A stretch of DNA of 5,358 bases from an uncultured Pseudorhodobacter sp. (GTDB lineage Bacteria > Pseudomonadota > Alphaproteobacteria > Rhodobacterales > Rhodobacteraceae): assembly GCA_937910975.1 (NCBI GenBank), contig CALEMZ010000471.1:1-5358 (forward strand), read 5' to 3'. Made by a program: the position numbers and the translations under genes. Positions 4,878 through 5,358 of the stretch are shown piece after piece. Each line of letters begins with the position of its first letter. Positions within the stretch are counted from its first letter, which is position 1. Under the pieces are notes generated by a model. That model saw only the letters and a list, made by a program, of their open reading frames with translations, was not told the DNA's origin and ran no database searches.

Positions 4878-5358
4878 CTTTGGGCGGCGACCTGCTGATT
4901 TTGGCGAAGCAGAGGCGTTGCGCGAACCTGCTTCAGCGCCCGAACGTGGGGCGTTACGGGAGGCTTTGGGCTTTGGGGTGAATTTCGCGGCAGGCTTTGC
5001 GCCGGGTTTGGCACCGGATCTGGCTGCGTATTTTGTTGTGGATTTAGCTGCGGGATCGGTTGCGAAATCGCCTGCGGAGCGGGCAGGCGCGCGCGCTCCG
5101 GTGGCCGGTTTAGCCCCCGGTCTGGTTGCCGCCTTGGCGTCTGCTCTGGGCATGGGTTTGGCACCGGGCTTGGAAATGCGCGGGCCACTGGGGCGAACTC
5201 TGGGGCTGGGGGCCACCGCATCTTCAGGGGTTTCGCGCTGGCCCAACTGGTCACGCAACACCCGGCCCTTGACCTCCGAGACCTCGCCGGGCGTCAGATC
5301 GCCCAGCCGGAACGGGCCATAGCTGACGCGGATCAGGCGGTTCACGGTGAGGTTGATG
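4869..5358 (-). CDS. rluB: RluB/RsuA-type rRNA pseudouridine synthase, C-terminal part (5' end outside window)
   Basis: This is the C-terminal 162 residues of a gene entering from the right edge. The open frame runs through position 5357 with no start needed; the GTG at 5345-5343 is an internal valine. The first visible residues, INLTVNRLIRVSYGPF, then LGDLTPGEV and RVLRDQL, match the end of the catalytic domain of RluB-type enzymes, which isomerise a uridine of 23S rRNA to pseudouridine in the cytoplasm. The catalytic aspartate and the S4-like domain would lie upstream and are not visible. After about residue 45 the protein becomes a low-complexity basic tail of roughly 115 residues rich in Ala, Lys, Pro, Arg and Ser, with five GAKP copies, ending PKSAGRRPKGE and TAA (4871-4869). 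Such tails are common in this family and probably bind RNA. RsuA/RluE/RluF subfamilies are not excluded. It is probably a separate transcription unit from the downstream genes, given the 134-bp gap. Confidence 0.8.
   Translation of the reverse strand, partial: INLTVNRLIRVSYGPFRLGDLTPGEVSEVKGRVLRDQLGQRETPEDAVAPSPRVRPSGPRISKPGAKPMPRADAKAATRPGAKPATGARAPARSAGDFATDPAAKSTTKYAARSGAKPGAKPAAKFTPKPKASRNAPRSGAEAGSRNASASPKSAGRRPKGE

Noticed and set aside
4811..5254. Minus-strand Pro/Arg/Gln-rich frame of 147 codons overlapping the synthase tail
   Set aside because: It is an alternate frame of the repetitive GAKP-rich tail; the Pro/Gln repeats simply mirror those repeats.

Overview
The window is GC-rich, and its protein sequences look alphaproteobacterial, most likely family Rhodobacteraceae. 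That placement is a judgement from protein style: a pseudouridine synthase with an Ala/Lys/Pro-rich tail, a DUF2927-type lipoprotein, and an SPFH protein ending in a GYF-like module. No rRNA or other marker gene is present to confirm it. Every gene I can support lies on the minus strand, so transcription runs from high to low coordinates.

Layout in transcription order. (1) 5358-4869 is the C-terminal part of an RluB/RsuA-type rRNA pseudouridine synthase, whose start lies outside the window. (2) 4868-4735 is a 134-bp intergenic region with a candidate promoter and a 12-bp-arm inverted repeat. (3) 4734-4651 is a 27-codon membrane micro-ORF whose stop codon overlaps the next start (TGATG). (4) 4651-3752 is an XpaC-family membrane protein. 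(5) 3703-2519 is a TelA/YaaN-family (toxic anion resistance) coiled-coil protein. (6) 2494-1529 is a DUF2927-type lipoprotein. (7) 1507-398 is an SPFH-domain (YdjI-like) protein with a C-terminal GYF_2-like domain. (8) 384-1 is the N-terminal 128 residues of a double zinc-ribbon protein that continues past the window start.

Spacings of 48, 24, 21 and 13 bp between genes 4-8, plus the 1-nt overlap at the front, point to one operon. XpaC and TelA homologues are paired in Bacillus subtilis (xpaC-yaaN). SPFH (YdjI) and zinc-ribbon (YdjG-like) proteins are paired in the ydjFGHI membrane-stress locus. Here both pairs sit in one transcription unit, with an exported lipoprotein between them. I infer an envelope-associated stress or scaffolding system: XpaC and the micropeptide in the inner membrane, TelA and the SPFH and zinc-ribbon proteins at its cytosolic face, and the DUF2927 lipoprotein on the outside. 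No biochemical function can be assigned from sequence alone.

I saw no tRNA, rRNA, CRISPR array, insertion sequence or phage attachment site. The long plus-strand open frames are antisense shadows of the GC-rich genes.
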